Counted from the stretch's first letter, positions 25,989-34,825 are shown. The stretch is 63,132 nt of DNA from Bacteroidales bacterium (GCA_028689615.1 JAQVCV010000017.1:1-63132); one strand, 5' to 3'. Translations and numbers: made by a program. Notes: a model not told the origin generated them from the sequence alone.

Positions 25989-27479
25989 CTACAACAACTT
26001 CGAAATATTGAACAATAAAGTTGTTTTCTCCTTAAAATCGTATAGCGTAAGTTTCCTGATGCTGTAATAGTTAAGCCAATAGCTTTGCAATGAACTTATA
26101 AAGCCACGCCGTGCCTGGTCTTTTTCGTTTTGCGCTATGTTAAGGTCGGTAATGCTGATTTTTCCTATCATGTAGCGTGCCTTGGCTACCTGAAAACTGC
26201 GTCCGGCTACTGTGTCGCTTTTAGCAGCAATTTTAAGTTGGGTGGGCTGCATGTTGAATTGCATAACCGAAAGGAATACCTCCTGTTCAAAATCAATACG
26301 TTCTTGCTCAATGCTTGTTTTTACAAGCTCTTCGTTCGATTCTGCCAACTTAATCCTGCCTTTTGCCAAACCCCAATCGAGTATGGGAACATGAAGTCCC
26401 AAGGATATTTGTTGTTGATCTTGTGGGTTGCGGTAAGCATCTTTTACCTCTGACGCGGTTTGAGAGAGACCGTATTCAACATCCAGGGTTGCTGAAAAAC
26501 GATTGTCTGATCTGGCTTTTGAAACATCGCGGCGGGCTTCCAGAAGTCTTCTGTCGAAAGCTATTGCCGATGAGCGGTTTGAAAGAGCCTGTTCGATGGC
26601 TTTGGCTGTTTCGACTTCACCATGCCAGGCTTCAGTTGGGGGGATCAGAGTGAGGTTTTCTTCCCCTTTTAGCCTGAGATACGACTTGAGTTTGAACTGG
26701 TTGTTCTCAACTTCGAGCATGGAGGTTTGTACCTCATTGCGCGATCGAAGCAGGTTTAATTCAAGTTGCAGAAGTTCGTTTTCGCCAATGGTACCCATGT
26801 TGTACCTGCCTTGCGCGATGCGGTAAAGGGTATCGTAGCTGGCTTCATTTACCTGAGCTATCTTGAGCCCTATCTGGCTGAGGAGCAAATTGAAAAAGTA
26901 GTTGGTGGTGGTGATGGCTATCTGTTCGTTGTCTTCCAAATAGCGTCTTTTGGCCTCTTCGTATTTGATTGGATCGATCTTTTTCTGCCACCGGTAGGTG
27001 TTGTGAGAAAACAGGGGTTGCGACAGTCCAATGGTGACAGGGCTTGACAGCCATGAGGTTCTGGTACTGTCAGAAAAATTGTCAACCCGTTCTAAACGGC
27101 TTCTCACAAACACCTCACCACCGGTTAAACCAATGGTTTTCGAGAGCGAGAGAGCTCCAAAATATCTGGCAAATTCCTGTCCTACATACACTTCTGTTCC
27201 GTCGGCATTCGTGTACTTGTTAATCGACCTTGACCACTGTGGAAGCGTTCCATCGAAACTCAACATGGGCATAAATTGGGCTTCAAAGTTGCGGTATTCC
27301 CAATAGCTGGCTTTGAACCTGTGCTTGGCTATCAAGGCATCGGGCGATTGCGTTTGAGCAATCTCGATGGCCTGGTGCAGGGTGAGTTTTACCCGGGATG
27401 GTTCCTGTGCCGAAACAATTGTTGCAAACAGCGGCATTAAGGCAAGTAATCCCAGTATTATGATGATCTTTTTGTTCAT
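25989..27479 (-). CDS. TolC-family outer membrane efflux protein
   Basis: Outer-membrane channel subunit of a tripartite exporter. 496 aa with a signal peptide (ILGLLALMPLFATIVSAQ), two long helical repeats (LTLHQAIEIAQTQSPDALIA and its second-half counterpart) and coiled-coil regions as in the OEP family. Immediately downstream in transcription from the MacB-like permease (13-bp gap) and the HlyD-like adaptor, so the three form one export operon. Confidence 0.9.
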   Translation of the reverse strand: MNKKIIIILGLLALMPLFATIVSAQEPSRVKLTLHQAIEIAQTQSPDALIAKHRFKASYWEYRNFEAQFMPMLSFDGTLPQWSRSINKYTNADGTEVYVGQEFARYFGALSLSKTIGLTGGEVFVRSRLERVDNFSDSTRTSWLSSPVTIGLSQPLFSHNTYRWQKKIDPIKYEEAKRRYLEDNEQIAITTTNYFFNLLLSQIGLKIAQVNEASYDTLYRIAQGRYNMGTIGENELLQLELNLLRSRNEVQTSMLEVENNQFKLKSYLRLKGEENLTLIPPTEAWHGEVETAKAIEQALSNRSSAIAFDRRLLEARRDVSKARSDNRFSATLDVEYGLSQTASEVKDAYRNPQDQQQISLGLHVPILDWGLAKGRIKLAESNEELVKTSIEQERIDFEQEVFLSVMQFNMQPTQLKIAAKSDTVAGRSFQVAKARYMIGKISITDLNIAQNEKDQARRGFISSLQSYWLNYYSIRKLTLYDFKEKTTLLFNISKLL

Positions 27480-27492
27480 AAACTTTGATATT

Positions 27493-28842
27493 TTATTCGT
27501 AACGCAACGATGTAACAGGATCCTGCAAAGAAGCTTTTCGGGCTGGCATATAGCCGAACAACACCCCTACAGCAACCGAAACTCCAAAGGAAACAAAAAT
27601 GGAGAAAAAGGAGATTATGGTTAGGATGTCGGCAAAGCGGGTAATCATTTTTGCCAGAATAACCCCCAGCAGAATACCAATCAAACCACCCGTGACGCTG
27701 ATGAGTGTGGCTTCAGTAAGAAATTGTAAGACGATATCGCGTTTGCGGGCACCTATGGCCATCCTCACACCAATTTCTCTGATGCGTTCCATCACCGAGG
27801 CGAGCATGATATTCATAATTCCAATGCCTCCAACAAGCAGGCTGATGCTGGCAATTGCTCCAAGTACGATGTTGAAAATGTCTTTGGTGCGTTGCTCCTG
27901 TTTTAAAAGCAATTCAGGCACTTTAACATCAAAGTCTTCAACCTGCGAATGCCTTCGCAATAAGATTTTTCGGATTAGCTCAGAGGAGGCATTGAGTTGT
28001 TGGCTCTCCTTAACCTGAACCGTAATCTTGTCGAGCTGGTTGTAACTAGCTACTTTTTCATCGCCCGAATTGAAAACCACAAAGTCGCCTCCAAAAAAAC
28101 TCTCTCCATCGCCGATACTTGATTTAGTGACTACTGACCGGTCTTTAAACCTCACGAAAACTGTACGCAACGGAGTGAAAACCGTTGAATTATAGTCGTT
28201 GATTCCCAGACTTTCGCTGCTTTTTTCGCTCACAGCTACGTTGGCAATTACCCCGACCACAGTCAGCCAGATGTTGCCACATTTCACCGATTTCCCAATG
28301 GGGTCTGCTTGTGGAAACAACCGTGCTTTTATTCCCGAACCAATTATGCAAACGGGTTTCCCTTCTGATTGCTCGATGTCGGAAAAGTAGGCACCTTTTT
28401 CAAGGGACAGGCTGAAGATTTCAAAAAAGTCGTTGCTAATGCCTGTTAATCGGGTATTCATGCTTTTGCCACTGTTTACAACAGGAAGGTCGTAACTCAC
28501 TTCAGGACTCACTTTAGCAGCGGTTGGCACCACCTCCATAATGGCCTGAGCATCTTTGATCGACAGTCCTGGCGAGAATTTCTCCTTCAATTGCTTGCCT
28601 GCCTGCTCCGATTCGTTATCAGATTTTTTGTCATTCTTGGCAACAGGAGTGATAATGATGTTGTTGACTCCCACCAGCTTCATTTGATCCAGAATTTCTT
28701 TCTGGGCCCCTTTGCCGATGGCCATCATTGAAATAACTGCTGCTACCCCGAAAATAATCCCAAGGGCTGTCAGCATCGATCTTACTTTATTGGCGATTAC
28801 GGCCTCTAAAGCCATGTTAAGAATTTGTGAATACCTTTCCAC
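27493..28842 (-). CDS. MacB-like ABC transporter permease
   Basis: 449 aa: first transmembrane helix (MLTALGIIFGVAAVISMMAIG), a large periplasmic MacB_PCD domain (about residues 45-290), and three C-terminal helices of the FtsX type (SLLVGGIGIMNIMLASVMERIREIGVRMAIGA region). Such permeases need a separate or fused LolD-type ATPase; none is encoded here and no ABC motif lies in this protein. The annotated start is GTG 28842; an internal ATG at 28815 is possible. Probable substrates are lipoproteins, peptides or drugs. Confidence 0.9.
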   Translation of the reverse strand: MERYSQILNMALEAVIANKVRSMLTALGIIFGVAAVISMMAIGKGAQKEILDQMKLVGVNNIIITPVAKNDKKSDNESEQAGKQLKEKFSPGLSIKDAQAIMEVVPTAAKVSPEVSYDLPVVNSGKSMNTRLTGISNDFFEIFSLSLEKGAYFSDIEQSEGKPVCIIGSGIKARLFPQADPIGKSVKCGNIWLTVVGVIANVAVSEKSSESLGINDYNSTVFTPLRTVFVRFKDRSVVTKSSIGDGESFFGGDFVVFNSGDEKVASYNQLDKITVQVKESQQLNASSELIRKILLRRHSQVEDFDVKVPELLLKQEQRTKDIFNIVLGAIASISLLVGGIGIMNIMLASVMERIREIGVRMAIGARKRDIVLQFLTEATLISVTGGLIGILLGVILAKMITRFADILTIISFFSIFVSFGVSVAVGVLFGYMPARKASLQDPVTSLRYE

Positions 28843-28850
28843 AGCTATTC

Positions 28851-30149
28851 TTATTTATTGTTTGAGTTAACCGACTCAACAGATGCTTCCTTCTTTGGTT
28901 TCAGATCGGTTAATTCGCCTTTAAGGTTGTAGAACGAGAGCTCTTCAGCGTTAGCAGGAGTTGTCAGCAGCACTTCTTCGCCTTCTTCAAGACCCTGTTT
29001 AACAACAATCTGGTTGTCGTTGCTTTCGCCCACGATCACCTGTTTTCTTTTCTTCCCGCTGATAACCCATGTGATTGTATCGGTGGTGTGCACAGCTTCA
29101 ATAGGAATGAAAAGAACGTCAGCGAACACGTTGGTAATGATTGTGTTTTTGGTAGTCATTGCTGGACGCAGAATGGAGTCGAATTCGTTCACGGTTATCA
29201 CTACCTCAAACACTTTGGCATTGGCACCCGAAAGTTGTTCGCCTATGTTGGCGACTTCGCGAACCTTGCCAGTCAGTTTCTTGTCGGGGAAAGCGTCTAT
29301 CCCTATTTCAACTTCTTGGTTTACTTTGACTTTTGAGATGTCGATCTCGTTTACATAAGTTTTTGTGATCATTTTTGAGAGGTCGGGTAGGGTAGCTACA
29401 ACGTTGTCCCAACCACTAATCTGGGCTCCGACTCCCATTTTTTTCCCGTCCCAGTTTCGTCTGTAGATGAGCATCCCTTTCTTGGGAGCTTTCACTGTGA
29501 ACTGGTTTCTGACCTCTACAAGGCTCTCCAGTTGTCTGCGGGCTTGTTCGTACGACGCAGAGACGTCTTGCATAGATGCTTTGTTTTTCTGGAGTTTAAG
29601 GTTGTAGTTTTTCTTTGCCTGTTCGAGGGCGCGTTGCGATTTGTCAAGGGTAATTTCTGATTGACGGATGGTGGCAGGAGGCTCAAATTTCGATTGTTCA
29701 AGAACTATTCTTGCTTCTTCAACACTGTATTTCAAATTCAAAAGCTCATCGCGTGCAGCCCGCATCTCTATAGAGGTGTCAATTCGTGATTTGGTAACCT
29801 GAACTTCAAGCTTTTCCAGTTCAGTCTCTTTGTCTTTTATTTTGTTGCTAATCTCGGTCATATCCATTCTGGCAACATATTGGCCGGAGTCAACCAGAGT
29901 GCCGTCAGGAATGATGTCTTCTATGGTAAGCCTCCATATTCCTACTTGTTGCAACCCTTGTGGCCCGTTGATTTTTTCAGCATTTTCAGCCTCCAACTCG
30001 CCTGTGGTGGTTACAGTTATTTTGAATTCGCCCTTTTGTACTACCGAAGTTATTCTGGCTTCTTCTTTGCTGTCGCTGCCCGACAGCCAAAACACAACAA
30101 CCACGAAAGCAAGAAGAATGCCTCCGAGGATCAGATTTCTTTTTTTCAT
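28851..30149 (-). CDS. HlyD-family periplasmic adaptor
   Basis: Membrane-fusion subunit, 432 aa: N-terminal anchor helix (LILGGILLAFVVVVFWLSG), a beta-barrel/lipoyl region (FKITVTTTGELEAEN; VDSGQYVARMD), a coiled-coil hairpin (about residues 100-210; ETELEKLEVQVTKSR), and a C-terminal barrel (TTKNTIITNVFADVLFIPIEAV). It opens the operon with the MacB-like permease and the TolC-like channel. A promoter lies 52 bp upstream. Confidence 0.9.
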   Translation of the reverse strand: MKKRNLILGGILLAFVVVVFWLSGSDSKEEARITSVVQKGEFKITVTTTGELEAENAEKINGPQGLQQVGIWRLTIEDIIPDGTLVDSGQYVARMDMTEISNKIKDKETELEKLEVQVTKSRIDTSIEMRAARDELLNLKYSVEEARIVLEQSKFEPPATIRQSEITLDKSQRALEQAKKNYNLKLQKNKASMQDVSASYEQARRQLESLVEVRNQFTVKAPKKGMLIYRRNWDGKKMGVGAQISGWDNVVATLPDLSKMITKTYVNEIDISKVKVNQEVEIGIDAFPDKKLTGKVREVANIGEQLSGANAKVFEVVITVNEFDSILRPAMTTKNTIITNVFADVLFIPIEAVHTTDTITWVISGKKRKQVIVGESNDNQIVVKQGLEEGEEVLLTTPANAEELSFYNLKGELTDLKPKKEASVESVNSNNK

Positions 30150-30200
30150 TTTCCGGGAAGGTTAGATTTGTTCAACGTATGGATTTAGGATTGGAACAGG

Positions 30201-30208
30201 CAAATATA
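30201..30208 (-). promoter_or_regulatory. Promoter of the tripartite export operon
   Basis: Minus-strand TATATTTG, 52 bp before the HlyD-like ATG and just beyond the tsf terminator. Confidence 0.65.
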
Positions 30209-30278
30209 CATGATTCACAACGATACTTGGTGTAAAAAAGTGTTAACGTATTTCTATAACCTGAAATTTATGGTTGTA

Positions 30279-30310
30279 AAAAAAGCCTTCCTGTTGGGGA
30301 AGGCTTTTTT
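30279..30310 (-). terminator. Terminator of tsf (could act both ways)
   Basis: GCCTTCC (30285-30291) pairs with GGAAGGC (30298-30304), flanked by runs of A on one side and T on the other, so it has a U-tract on either strand. It lies 19 bp past the tsf stop. Confidence 0.88.
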
Positions 30311-30328
30311 ATTAATTGAACAAATTGG

Positions 30329-31162
30329 TTATTCACCCAATTGCAAACGTCTGAAAGTTTTCACGGTCAGATCTTTGTCGAAACCTGTAAGGTATTGGGC
30401 AACAGTTTTCTTAGAATCGCGGATAAATTCCTGATTGAGCAGGGTGCTGTCTTTGAAGAATTTGTTGAGCTTTCCCTGTGCAATCTTCTCGAGCATGTTT
30501 TCGGCTTTGCCTTCGGCGCGGGCCTGTTCCATGCCAATTTCGAGTTCGCGTTGTATGGTAGCCTGATCCACCGAGTTGGCGTCAACGGCAACGGGGTTCA
30601 TAGCTGCAACCTGCATAGCAATTTCACGAGCCAGTTCGGGACCGTTTTCAACAGTTTTGTTGAAAGCCACCAGGGTAGCGAGGCGGTTTCCCATGTGGTT
30701 GTAGGCGGCTACAACAGGAGCTTCAATGGCTTCGTAGCCCGAAAGTTCCATCTTTTCGCCGGTTTTGCCAATCAATTCTGTGAGGTTTTCCTCCAGATTG
30801 CGGCCGTTGATGTCCATTTTTAAAGCTTCTTCCTTGCTCATAATCTGAGCCTGAAGAGCTTTAGCCTGGAAAGTATTGGCCAGTTCAACAAATTCAGCGT
30901 TTTTAGCAACGAAATCGGTCTCGCAATTGATGCGGGCAACGATTCCGAAGGTGTGGGCATCGTTGGTAGAAGCCAGCACGATTCCTTCGTTTGCTTCTTT
31001 GTCGGCGCGTTTGTTGGCAACTTTCTGCCCTTTTTTGCGCAGGTAGTCAATAGCCTTTTCAAAATCGCCGTCTGATTCAACGAGGGCCTGTTTGCAGTCC
31101 ATCATTCCGGCGCCAGTCATTTGCCTGAGTTTGTTTACTTCGGATGCGGTAATATTAGCCAT
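30329..31162 (-). CDS. tsf: Elongation factor Ts
   Basis: Guanine-nucleotide exchange factor for EF-Tu. 277 aa, beginning ITASEVNKLRQMTGAGMMDC with the TDFV region NCETDFVAKN, both diagnostic. It ends FDKDLTVKTFRRLQLGE. Last gene of the rplM-rpsI-rpsB-tsf group, preceded by an attenuator-like hairpin and followed by a terminator. Confidence 0.98.
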   Translation of the reverse strand: MANITASEVNKLRQMTGAGMMDCKQALVESDGDFEKAIDYLRKKGQKVANKRADKEANEGIVLASTNDAHTFGIVARINCETDFVAKNAEFVELANTFQAKALQAQIMSKEEALKMDINGRNLEENLTELIGKTGEKMELSGYEAIEAPVVAAYNHMGNRLATLVAFNKTVENGPELAREIAMQVAAMNPVAVDANSVDQATIQRELEIGMEQARAEGKAENMLEKIAQGKLNKFFKDSTLLNQEFIRDSKKTVAQYLTGFDKDLTVKTFRRLQLGE

Positions 31163-31186
31163 AACGGTTCTGTTCTTTTTAAAAAC

Positions 31187-31225
31187 AGTGCGAAGATACG
31201 TGAAGTGTCACGTATCTTCAGCACT
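31187..31225 (-). terminator. Attenuator-like hairpin between rpsB and tsf
   Basis: GAAGATACGTGA (31192-31203) pairs perfectly with TCACGTATCTTC (31208-31219), loop AGTG; the stem extends by AGTGC/GCACT past one bulged A. On the minus strand TGTTTTTAAAAAG follows. It probably lowers tsf transcription relative to rpsB. Confidence 0.75.
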
Positions 31226-31274
31226 TAAAGTATTAAATTATTGTTATCTGAAGAATGAGGGTGTGACATCCCTG

Positions 31275-32159
31275 TTAGCGGCGTGTAGGTGCTCCTTTGG
31301 TTGGTTTGGCAACTACTTTGCGAGGACGTTTCGAGCGGCCGTTTTCATCATCGTCTTCCGACTTGAATTTGCGGGGGCTGTCGTCGTCGTCGTCGTCATC
31401 AGAGGCAAACGGACGGCCGGTGAGTTCATCGATTTCAGAATCGTCGCGATCGCCGGCGCGATCTTTATCCATTTTGCGCTCATTCAGACCTTCTTCGATG
31501 GCTGCAATCATAGCACGGGTAATGAGTGCTATCGATTTTGAAGCATCGTCGTTGGCCGGTATCGGGAAATCAACCAGCAGAGGGTTGGAGTTGGTATCAA
31601 CAATGGCGAAGGTTGGGATGTTGAGTTTTCGGGCTTCAGCAACGGCAATGTGTTCCTTGAGTACATCCACGATGAACAGCGCGGATGGCAACCGGTTGAG
31701 GTCGGCGATACTTCCAAGGTTTTTCTCAAGTTTGGCGCGCTCGCGGGTAACCTGAAGCCTTTCGCGCTTCGACATGGTCTGATAGGCTTCATTTTCCATC
31801 AGCTTGTCGATCGAAGCCATTTTTTTAACGGCTTTGCGAATGGTAGCAAAATTGGTTAGCATACCGCCGGGCCAGCGCTCAACCACGTAGGGCATGTTGA
31901 CGCTGCCAACAAGCTCAGAAACAATCTCTTTAGCTTGTTTTTTGGTGGCCACGAAGAGGATTTTTTTGCCCGATTTTGCAATCTGTTTCATTGCATTGGC
32001 TGCCTCTTCAATCTTAGCTTGAGTTTTGTAAAGGTCGATAATATGGATGCCGTTGCGCTCCATAAATATATACGGAGCCATGTTAGGATTCCATTTTCTT
32101 TTCAGATGCCCGAAGTGTACACCGGCATCCAGCATTTCTTCGAATGTGACTTGTGCCAT
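31275..32159 (-). CDS. rpsB: 30S ribosomal protein S2 with long acidic/basic tail
   Basis: S2 core of about 225 residues (EMLDAGVHFGHLKRKWNP; WPGGMLTNFATI; IVDTNSNPLLVDFPIPANDDA). It is followed by an unusual low-complexity tail from about residue 230: a run of eight-odd aspartates in ASDDDDDDDSPRKF, then a basic, proline-rich end (RSKRPRKVVAKP). Such charged tails occur in some Bacteroidota S2 proteins; they are absent from E. coli S2. Start at ATG 32159. Confidence 0.97.
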   Translation of the reverse strand: MAQVTFEEMLDAGVHFGHLKRKWNPNMAPYIFMERNGIHIIDLYKTQAKIEEAANAMKQIAKSGKKILFVATKKQAKEIVSELVGSVNMPYVVERWPGGMLTNFATIRKAVKKMASIDKLMENEAYQTMSKRERLQVTRERAKLEKNLGSIADLNRLPSALFIVDVLKEHIAVAEARKLNIPTFAIVDTNSNPLLVDFPIPANDDASKSIALITRAMIAAIEEGLNERKMDKDRAGDRDDSEIDELTGRPFASDDDDDDDSPRKFKSEDDDENGRSKRPRKVVAKPTKGAPTRR

Positions 32160-32195
32160 TTTTTAATTTAGATAATGTTTACGTTCCTTGAAATC

Positions 32196-32233
32196 AATTG
32201 CCAGGTAGTGCATTGCATGCAGTCGTGGCAATT
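32196..32233 (-). promoter_or_regulatory. Hairpin in the rpsI-rpsB gap
   Basis: AATTGCCA (32196-32203) pairs exactly with TGGCAATT (32226-32233); the loop holds another small palindrome around TGCATTGCATGCA. No T-run follows on the minus strand, so this is more likely a translational leader element or processing site for rpsB than a terminator. Confidence 0.45.
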
Positions 32234-32262
32234 TAGATACTAAACACGATACATGAAGCGGA

Positions 32263-32649
32263 CTAACGTTTCGAGAATTGGAATCTCTTACGGGCTTTCT
32301 TCTGACCGGGTTTTTTGCGCTCGACCATGCGGGGGTCGCGACGGAGCAGACCTTTTTCTTTCAAAGGTTTACGGCTTTCCTCTTCCACCTGGGTGAGGGC
32401 TCTTGAGATGGCAAGCCTGAGGGCTTCTGCCTGACCGGTAATTCCACCACCATCGAGGTTGGCTTTTACATCGTATTTGCCATCAACACCCAAAATGGTG
32501 AAAGGCTGCTTAACGACGTACTGAAGCGTCCCTGTGGGAAAATACTCGGTGTAATCTCTTCCGTTGATCAGAATCTGGCCATTTCCGCTCTTCATGTAAA
32601 TGCGGGCAACTGCGGTTTTCCTTCTGCCGATAGTGTTGATTACTTCCAT
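32263..32649 (-). CDS. rpsI: 30S ribosomal protein S9
   Basis: 128 aa, starting with INTIGRRKTAVARIYMKSG and ending in the conserved basic GQKKARKRFQFSKR tail that reaches the decoding site. One base separates it from the rplM stop region, the usual rplM-rpsI pair. Confidence 0.98.
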   Translation of the reverse strand: MEVINTIGRRKTAVARIYMKSGNGQILINGRDYTEYFPTGTLQYVVKQPFTILGVDGKYDVKANLDGGGITGQAEALRLAISRALTQVEEESRKPLKEKGLLRRDPRMVERKKPGQKKARKRFQFSKR

Positions 32650-32650
32650 T

Positions 32651-33106
32651 TTACTTCAGGTTATTTAAATCAATTTGTTTTGGAAGCTGTGCATCGTGCG
32701 GATGCTCAGCACCAGCGTAAACGTACAGGTTGCGATAGATCGCACGTCCCAACCTGTTCTTGGGTAACATGCCACGAATGGCATTTTCTAAAATCCGCTC
32801 AGGAAAACGTTTCATCAGCATCGTGGGGGTAGCAAAACGCTGACCACCTGGATAACCAGTGTAACGTACATATTCCTTTGCTTCCATCTTGTTTCCGGTA
32901 AAGATAACTTTATCGGCATTGATAATGATGACGTTATCGCCACAGTCAACGTGAGGAGTGTAATTCGTTTTGTACTTACCCCTCAACAATTTGGCTACTT
33001 TGGCGGCCAATCGGCCAACGACTTCATTCTCCGCGTTCACAACAATCCATTCTTTCGTAACGGTTTGCTTGTTCGCGCTAATCGTCTTGTAACTCAGAGT
33101 GTTCAT
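32651..33106 (-). CDS. rplM: 50S ribosomal protein L13
   Basis: 151 aa early-assembly protein of the large subunit. Diagnostic: WIVVNAENEVVGRLAAKVAK, HVDCGDNVIIINADKV, and the GMLPKNRLGR segment. First gene of the ribosomal group, with a promoter 50 bp upstream and a leader of about 45 nt. Confidence 0.98.
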   Translation of the reverse strand: MNTLSYKTISANKQTVTKEWIVVNAENEVVGRLAAKVAKLLRGKYKTNYTPHVDCGDNVIIINADKVIFTGNKMEAKEYVRYTGYPGGQRFATPTMLMKRFPERILENAIRGMLPKNRLGRAIYRNLYVYAGAEHPHDAQLPKQIDLNNLK

Positions 33107-33156
33107 TTTTGAATCCTAATTACTTTTAAATCCATTTATCGACCTAAAAAGGGGTG

Positions 33157-33187
33157 CAAAGGTACGATTATTTTTGATTTATAACAA
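33157..33187 (-). promoter_or_regulatory. rplM operon promoter
   Basis: Minus-strand -7 box TACCTTTG at 33157-33164 with TTG at 33185-33187 (20-nt spacing). Confidence 0.65.
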
Positions 33188-33261
33188 TTTCGCATTGAAT
33201 TTATTTCTGATTTACTCTAAACCATCCTTTCTAGTCCTGTGCCTTAATTGACCCTTTTACG

Positions 33262-33269
33262 TAATTTTG
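33262..33269 (+). promoter_or_regulatory. -7 promoter box almost touching an ATG
   Basis: TAATTTTG ends only 4 nt before ATG 33274, which would give a leaderless mRNA if it is used as a promoter. Confidence 0.45.
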
Positions 33270-33273
33270 TGCC

Positions 33274-33798
33274 ATGAATTCTGCTTTCTCGTCTCGCGTT
33301 GTCGCAATCGGTGGCGTTAGTCGTGCCGGAAAAACTTCCGCTGCGTTGGCTCTGGTGAATGCTCTTGCCAATTATCCGGTAAGAGTTTTTCACCTCGACG
33401 ATTTTGTATTCCCCGAAAACCAAATACCCAAGATTTTGGATCATACTGATTGGGAGATTCCTGAGTCCACCGATTTCGATAAACTGTACAGAGAGGTTAG
33501 CCTTTCAGCTGCTTTACCCGGCATCACCGTGGTTGAAGGCTTGTTCCCTTTTTTCGACCCCCGCCTGGTAAATCTTTATCATAAAGCTGTTTATCTTTCG
33601 ATTTCGTTCCGCGAGTTTTATTCACGTAAGTGTTACGACAAACGATGGGGAGACGAACCCCCTTGGTATATGCGCTATATCTGGATAAGTCACTTCAAAC
33701 ATGGCTTGCCTCCTACTAAACTCGAGAATAAAATTTTACATATTACAGATTATGAGGATTCTTGGCAGAAGCAGTTGGTGAGTTTTGTTTTAGATTGA
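33274..33798 (+). CDS. P-loop nucleoside kinase-like protein
   Basis: 174 aa with a P-loop GGVSRAGKTS (residues 13-22), a substrate-side HLDDF, and EWxxP-type WEIPESTDFDKLY. These, with the late RWGDEPPWYMRYIW segment, resemble nicotinamide-riboside kinases (NRK) and uridine-kinase relatives. The substrate is therefore probably a nucleoside, possibly nicotinamide riboside, but this is inference. VVEGLFPFFDPRL supplies the expected lid/base region. Sixteen base pairs separate it from the frame of the GldA-like gene. Confidence 0.7.
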   Translation: MNSAFSSRVVAIGGVSRAGKTSAALALVNALANYPVRVFHLDDFVFPENQIPKILDHTDWEIPESTDFDKLYREVSLSAALPGITVVEGLFPFFDPRLVNLYHKAVYLSISFREFYSRKCYDKRWGDEPPWYMRYIWISHFKHGLPPTKLENKILHITDYEDSWQKQLVSFVLD

Positions 33799-33808
33799 CC
33801 TTTTCAGC

Positions 33809-33816
33809 TACTTTTG
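33809..33816 (+). promoter_or_regulatory. -7 promoter box for the gldA-like gene
   Basis: TACTTTTG, 18 bp before ATG 33835. It favours that start over the in-frame codon at 33814, which lies within the box. Confidence 0.5.
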
Positions 33817-33834
33817 TACTTTAAAAAAAATGCG

Positions 33835-34743
33835 ATGTCAGTTCTGGTTCAGAATGTTTCAAAATTGTACGGCTCTCAGAAAGCTCTTGATCAGGTGAAT
33901 TTTACGATTCATGCCGGTGAGGTTGTCGGGTTGCTGGGACCCAACGGTGCAGGTAAGTCAACTATGATGAAAATCATTACTTGCTTCATCCCGCCATCCG
34001 AGGGTGAGGTAACGGTTGACGGTTTCTCCATCCATGATCAGTCTGTTGAAGTTCGCCGGCTCGTTGGTTACCTGCCCGAGAACAATCCTCTCCATCTTGA
34101 AATGTATGTGAAGGAGTACCTCAATTTTGTCGCACGCCTTTATAAGGTAGCTGCACCATCGAAGCGTGTGGATGAAATGATCGAATTGACGGGCCTTTCC
34201 AAAGAACAGCACAAAAAAATTGGTCAACTGTCTAAAGGTTACAGGCAGCGTGTAGGAATTGCCCAGGCTATGATTCACGATCCCAAGGTGTTGATTTTGG
34301 ATGAACCCACTAGTGGCCTCGACCCCAACCAACTGCTTGAAATAAGGGAGCTCATCAGGATGTTGGGGCACGAGAAAACAGTGATGCTAAGCACTCATAT
34401 CATGCAGGAGGTTGAGGCTATTTGTAGCCGAGCCATCATCATCAACAGCGGAAGGATTGTTGCTGACGATTCAACCTCAACCCTGACTTCACGGGTTGGT
34501 GGAAGCAATTTGTTTAGAATTGAATTCAATGGCCGTCCTGATAAACTGAAGCTAAGCAAAATCAGAGGGGTGTTGCGGGTGGTTAATACCGATGGAAGCA
34601 ACATTTGGGAAATATCGGCCAGCGAAGGAGTTGATTTACGCGAAGATTTGTTCCGGTTTGCCGTTGATCAACAGCTTACTATTCTTTCTCTTAACAGGGA
34701 GACTGCTTCACTCGAGAAAGTTTTTCAGTCCCTTACCAAATAA
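33835..34743 (+). CDS. gldA: ABC transporter ATPase, GldA-like
   Basis: 302-aa ATPase, resembling GldA of the GldAFG gliding transporter. Walker A GPNGAGKST, signature LSKGYRQRVGIAQAM, Walker B VLILDEPTSGLDP, switch STHIMQEVEAI. A C-terminal extension of about 80 residues follows the NBD, as in GldA/NatA-type proteins. No gldF/gldG permease is adjacent. It could serve another ABC-2 exporter, so the gld assignment is tentative. Confidence 0.85.
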   Translation: MSVLVQNVSKLYGSQKALDQVNFTIHAGEVVGLLGPNGAGKSTMMKIITCFIPPSEGEVTVDGFSIHDQSVEVRRLVGYLPENNPLHLEMYVKEYLNFVARLYKVAAPSKRVDEMIELTGLSKEQHKKIGQLSKGYRQRVGIAQAMIHDPKVLILDEPTSGLDPNQLLEIRELIRMLGHEKTVMLSTHIMQEVEAICSRAIIINSGRIVADDSTSTLTSRVGGSNLFRIEFNGRPDKLKLSKIRGVLRVVNTDGSNIWEISASEGVDLREDLFRFAVDQQLTILSLNRETASLEKVFQSLTK

Positions 34744-34825
34744 TTTTTTGTTACATAATTAACTGTCTCGCATTAGTTTCCTTGTTATAGTTATGCATTA
34801 AATGCCTTTTTTTAGATATTAGTTG

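Noticed and set aside
33835-34743. Missing ATPase of the MacB-type exporter
   Set aside because: It is GldA/NatA-like, not LolD/MacB-like, lies in another operon on the other strand, and is several genes away.
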